Source: Amycolatopsis benzoatilytica AK 16/65 (GTDB taxonomy: Bacteria; Actinomycetota; Actinomycetes; Mycobacteriales; Pseudonocardiaceae). From it: a DNA stretch of 64,000 nt. Under the pieces are notes generated by a model. It saw nothing but the letters and a program-made list of their open reading frames with translations. It was not told where the DNA came from and ran no database searches. Location of the stretch: NCBI RefSeq assembly GCF_000383915.1, contig NZ_KB912942.1:2835195-2899194 (forward strand), written 5' to 3'. Below, piece by piece: positions 61,242-64,000 of the stretch (positions are counted from its first letter, which is position 1; the number at the start of each line of letters is the position of its first letter). A program made the position numbers and the translations under genes.

Positions 61242-62465
61242 TCAGTCATCCCCTCGTTCAGCGCGGCTTCGGTGCAAGGCGAACGGCCGCGTGACCGCAC
61301 GCCACCCCATGCGCAGGCACATCAGTCCGAACGGCCGCAGATCGTCTCGGGCGAACCACGCGGGCTCGTCCACCGTCCGCAGCGATTCCAGCCAGGACCG
61401 CGCATCCAGCTCGCCGCGACGCCAGTAGGTCAAGGCCGCGATCGGGTCGTAGTTCTCCGTCAGAAACGCCCGGCCGGACACTTGCGGGCGTTCGGCGACC
61501 GGCTGCCCGGTCAGATCGAGGTATTGGGCGAGCACGACATCGATGCCCGCGGTGTCGCGAAACAGCCGGAACTGGGCGCCCAGCCGGGGGTTGAAATCGA
61601 GCAGCTTGTACTGGCGGTCGCGCACGTCGTAACGGAAATCGAGGTCGACGATGCCGCGGTAGCCCAGCCTCGAAAGCAGAGCCGTCGCCGCGGCCCGGAG
61701 CGGTTCGTTCGACGCGGCGACGCCGAAGCTGGTCAGCCCCGCGTGTGCGGGATACGAACGCCGCTTGATCCCGGTGAAGGCCGGACGGCACACCGAATCG
61801 CGGTCGCAGTAGCCGTGGAAGAACCAGTCGCAGTCGGCGCTGCCGGGGATGAACTCCTGCCAGACCAGCTCGACCGAGGCGCGGTCCGCCGCCCTGCTGG
61901 CTTCGTCGAGTTCCCGGGGCGTGCGCACGAGCCGGGTGCCGCGCACCGTACTCGGCGCCTTCCACGGGCTCGCCGCTTTGGCCACCAGCGGAAACCCCGC
62001 TTCGCGGGCGAAAGCGGACAGCTCCGTTCCCGACGACGGAACCGCCGTCGCCGGGAACGGCACCGCGAGCCGCCGGCAGAGCTCGGCAAGCGACCCCTTG
62101 CCCGCCACCGCTCGCGGAAGGCCGGCGGCGGGCTTCGGGAACTTGAATCTCTCCCGGAGCAGATCGCCCCGTTCGGCGAGGAAAATCGCCGCCGCGTCGT
62201 CGGCGGCGATCAGCACCGCCGGCCTGCCGATGCGCTCGGCTACCTCGCCCAGCGCCGCCAGCCGCTGGCTCGACCGGCTGATCCCGGACGACCACACCAG
62301 GCATCCGCTCGAATACCGGGACCGCGCCGCCGGCGCCCAGCGATGTTCGTGGACGCCGTAGACGGGCACCCCCGCGCGGCCCAGGCTGCGGATCGCTCCC
62401 AGCCCGCCGTGGTGCAGCACGTTGCGGTCGAACTTCAGGACCAGTGCCGGCGTCGAAGTGTCCAT
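61242..62465 (-). CDS. ATP-grasp carboxylate-amine ligase
   Basis: ATP-grasp enzyme of 407 aa. It has an N-terminal domain (LVLKFDRNVLHHGGLGAIRS), ATP-binding lobes with PLVAKAASPWKAP and ELVWQEFIPG, and metal ligands in VDLDFRYDVRDRQYKLLDFN. Such enzymes join a carboxylate to an amine through an acyl phosphate. The neighbouring 6-dehydrogenase makes a sugar carboxylate that could be the substrate; this link is inferred. Separated by 1 bp from the dehydrogenase gene. Confidence 0.88.
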   Translation of the reverse strand: MDTSTPALVLKFDRNVLHHGGLGAIRSLGRAGVPVYGVHEHRWAPAARSRYSSGCLVWSSGISRSSQRLAALGEVAERIGRPAVLIAADDAAAIFLAERGDLLRERFKFPKPAAGLPRAVAGKGSLAELCRRLAVPFPATAVPSSGTELSAFAREAGFPLVAKAASPWKAPSTVRGTRLVRTPRELDEASRAADRASVELVWQEFIPGSADCDWFFHGYCDRDSVCRPAFTGIKRRSYPAHAGLTSFGVAASNEPLRAAATALLSRLGYRGIVDLDFRYDVRDRQYKLLDFNPRLGAQFRLFRDTAGIDVVLAQYLDLTGQPVAERPQVSGRAFLTENYDPIAALTYWRRGELDARSWLESLRTVDEPAWFARDDLRPFGLMCLRMGWRAVTRPFALHRSRAERGDD

Positions 62466-62466
62466 G

Positions 62467-63831
62467 TCACGGCACCACCCGGTGCGGGGCGTCGAACCGG
62501 TAGGTGGCGTCGAGCACCTGCGCGCAGCAACCGGCCACCCAGCTGTAGTCGATCTGCGGATGCGCGGTGTGGATCAGGGCCAGGTCCCACCCGGTCTTCC
62601 AGGGCTCTGGCACGCTCGTCATCGTCACGCCGTCGCCCGGCTCGATCCGCGGGAGCAGCGGATCGTAGTAGCTCACCCGCGCGCCACGCTCCGCGAGTCC
62701 CGCGATGATCGGCAGCGAAGAAGACTCCCGCACGTCCGCCACCCCCGCCTTGTAGCTCGCGCCGACGACCAGGACGCGCGAGCCCGCGAGATCCGTGCCC
62801 CGGTCGGCGAGGACCTGCTTCGCCCGCTCGACGACGGTCTGCGGGCGTCGCCGGATCCCGTGCATCGCCTCCTCGATCAGCGGGGCGAAGTCGCCTTGCT
62901 GGCGCAGCTGCCACAGCAGGTAGTAGGGATCGCAGGGGATGCAGTGCCCGCCCACGCCCGGGCCGGGGAAGACTCCGAGGAACCCGTAAGGTTTCGTGCC
63001 TGCGGCGAGCGTCACCTCGATCGGGTCCACCCCGAGCGTCGAGCACGCGTCCGCGAACTCGTTGGCCAGCGCGAGAGTCACGGCCCGAAAGACGTTCTCG
63101 TAGAGTTTCGCGGCCTCGGCCGCGTCGGGAGTGCTCACCAGGTACACGTCGTCGGTCAGGGCGCTGATCACCTCGGCCGCGCGTTTCGCGCACTCCGCGG
63201 TCACCCCGCCGACGATCCGGGGCGTATCCCGCTGGACGTGATCGGGGTTTCCCGGATCGATCCGCTCCGGACTGTAGGCAACGTAGACGTCCTGCCCGGG
63301 GCGCAGACCGCGCCGGGCCAACGGTTCGCTCAGCATTTCCCGGGTGGTCCCGACGTAGCTGGTGGAAGTCACGATGAAGACCTGGCCCGGCACCGCATGC
63401 CGGACGACAGTCGCGCACGCCTCGCGCAGCGCCGAGGGATCCGGCGTGCGTTCCCCGTCGACCGGGGTCGGCACGCACACCACCACGGCACCGGCTTCCC
63501 GCAGGACTCGCGGATCGGTGGTCAGCCGAAAACCGGGGCTGGCGCTCGCCCGGGCCAGCCGGCGACGGTCCGCGTCCGCGACGTCCACCTCGGCCGCCTC
63601 GATGGCACGGAGCCGAGCCGGATCGTTGTCCAGGCCGATCACCGGCCAGCCGCGGGAGTGGAACCCGAGCGCGGTCGGCAACCCCACGTAACCGAGGCCC
63701 ACCACGCCGACCGGCGCAGCCCGCATTCCGGGCCCGGCGTACGGTCGCGCCGCCGGATCGAACGCGACCAGCCGGCCGGCCAGCTCCCGTTCCCTGCCGT
63801 TGATCGCCAATGTCAGCTGCCGGTGCTTCAT
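62467..63831 (-). CDS. nucleotide-sugar 6-dehydrogenase (UDP-GlcNAc/UDP-glucose type)
   Basis: UDP-glucose/GDP-mannose dehydrogenase family enzyme of 454 aa, oxidising a nucleotide sugar to the uronic acid with two NAD. The first fold is VGVVGLGYVGLPTALGF, VVVCVPTPVD follows, and the catalytic Cys297 lies in GGHCIPCDPYYL. The LVVGASYKAGVADVRES C-terminal fold is typical of the WbpA/WbpO UDP-HexNAc branch. The first 35 residues are an unusual extension before the Rossmann fold; a start at MRAAPVG is possible. Operon gene. Confidence 0.92.
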   Translation of the reverse strand: MKHRQLTLAINGRERELAGRLVAFDPAARPYAGPGMRAAPVGVVGLGYVGLPTALGFHSRGWPVIGLDNDPARLRAIEAAEVDVADADRRRLARASASPGFRLTTDPRVLREAGAVVVCVPTPVDGERTPDPSALREACATVVRHAVPGQVFIVTSTSYVGTTREMLSEPLARRGLRPGQDVYVAYSPERIDPGNPDHVQRDTPRIVGGVTAECAKRAAEVISALTDDVYLVSTPDAAEAAKLYENVFRAVTLALANEFADACSTLGVDPIEVTLAAGTKPYGFLGVFPGPGVGGHCIPCDPYYLLWQLRQQGDFAPLIEEAMHGIRRRPQTVVERAKQVLADRGTDLAGSRVLVVGASYKAGVADVRESSSLPIIAGLAERGARVSYYDPLLPRIEPGDGVTMTSVPEPWKTGWDLALIHTAHPQIDYSWVAGCCAQVLDATYRFDAPHRVVP

Positions 63832-63855
63832 GATCTCCGCTCTCCGAGTGCGACC

Positions 63856-64000
63856 TCACCGCGACCACGGCGGTGTGCTGAACGCGTGGCGCAGGGCTTT
63901 GGCCCACAACCGCGGCGACGAATCGGCCTGGCCGATGTAGGTGCGCGGCAGCGCATACGGCCCGGGACCTACGGGAGGCCGTGTCGCGCAGGCGTAGCGG
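63856..64000 (-). CDS. C-terminal part of a gene cut by the window edge
   Basis: The minus strand is open from the right edge to a TGA at 63856 (about 47 codons seen), ending RLWAKALRHAFSTPPWSR with good codon use. The stop is 24 bp before the dehydrogenase start, so it is the preceding operon gene. Too little remains to name it. Confidence 0.55.
   Translation of the reverse strand, partial: RYACATRPPVGPGPYALPRTYIGQADSSPRLWAKALRHAFSTPPWSR

Overview
The window is high-GC DNA from an actinomycete. The best fit is a Pseudonocardiales genome of the Amycolatopsis type. Evidence is the G/C-rich third codon positions, frequent GTG and TTG starts, ATGA/GTGA start-stop overlaps, the gcvH-garA-ftsR-bifunctional nuclease-merR block known from mycobacteria and relatives, and a family of intergenic hairpins whose arms begin GTGAAGGG. 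The genus is inferred. There is no rRNA gene or CRISPR array, and one tRNA.

1-4.9 kb: a sugar ABC importer (binding lipoprotein plus two permeases) is translationally coupled to a GH3 beta-N-acetylhexosaminidase. Two DasR-like palindromes precede it, so it looks like an amino-sugar/chitobiose uptake operon. 4.9-10.3 kb: a zinc dehydrogenase, an XRE regulator, an iodotyrosine-deiodinase-like nitroreductase with a divergent LysR gene, a GNAT enzyme, a nucleotidyltransferase-like protein and a SnoaL-like protein. 10.3-15.7 kb: a minus-strand tandem glycine riboswitch with no glycine gene after it, then merR, an inserted tetR, bifunctional nuclease, ftsR, garA, gcvH and a CDP-alcohol phosphatidyltransferase. 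15.7-23.7 kb: gene-poor DNA, a lipoprotein, acyl-CoA synthetase, a dienoyl-CoA-isomerase-like crotonase, an alpha/beta hydrolase, a PIG-L deacetylase, siroheme/uroporphyrinogen methyltransferase and a GNAT enzyme.

23.7-27.9 kb: a zinc-starvation ribosome island. One Zur-box-like site lies between rpmB-rpmG-rpsN-rpsR on the minus strand and a degenerate CobW, rpmE, rpmF and an intact CobW on the plus strand. All five proteins that can normally carry a Cys4 zinc site lack it here (L28, L33, S14, L31, L32). A broken MoxR-type ATPase fragment follows rpsR. 28-36.9 kb: a quinone-oxidoreductase-like MDR enzyme, a DHA2-type MFS pump, a PLP decarboxylase coupled to an MFS/GPH transporter, an F420-type LLM oxidoreductase, and a MpaB/DUF2236 protein with a divergent tetR around a 44-bp nested dyad. 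36.8-39.6 kb: aldolase and acetaldehyde dehydrogenase of a meta-cleavage pathway with a divergent iclR. 39.7-49.6 kb: metallo-hydrolase, EamA-type membrane protein, an iron-box-controlled hydroxyornithine-formyltransferase-like enzyme, methyltransferase, ABC-F protein, PaaX regulator plus crotonase, secreted alginate-lyase-family protein, and an ECF sigma factor with a membrane partner.

49.8-52.9 kb: tRNA-Pro(GGG), a crippled tyrosine recombinase and small secreted or uncertain proteins, which looks like a decayed integrative element. 53-64 kb: a tightly coupled minus-strand cell-surface polysaccharide operon. It holds two GT4 enzymes, a QxxRW processive GT2, a membrane-anchored GH18 hydrolase, an epimerase/dehydratase, an initiating sugar transferase, a flavin oxidoreductase, an ATP-grasp ligase and a nucleotide-sugar 6-dehydrogenase. 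It continues past the right edge.
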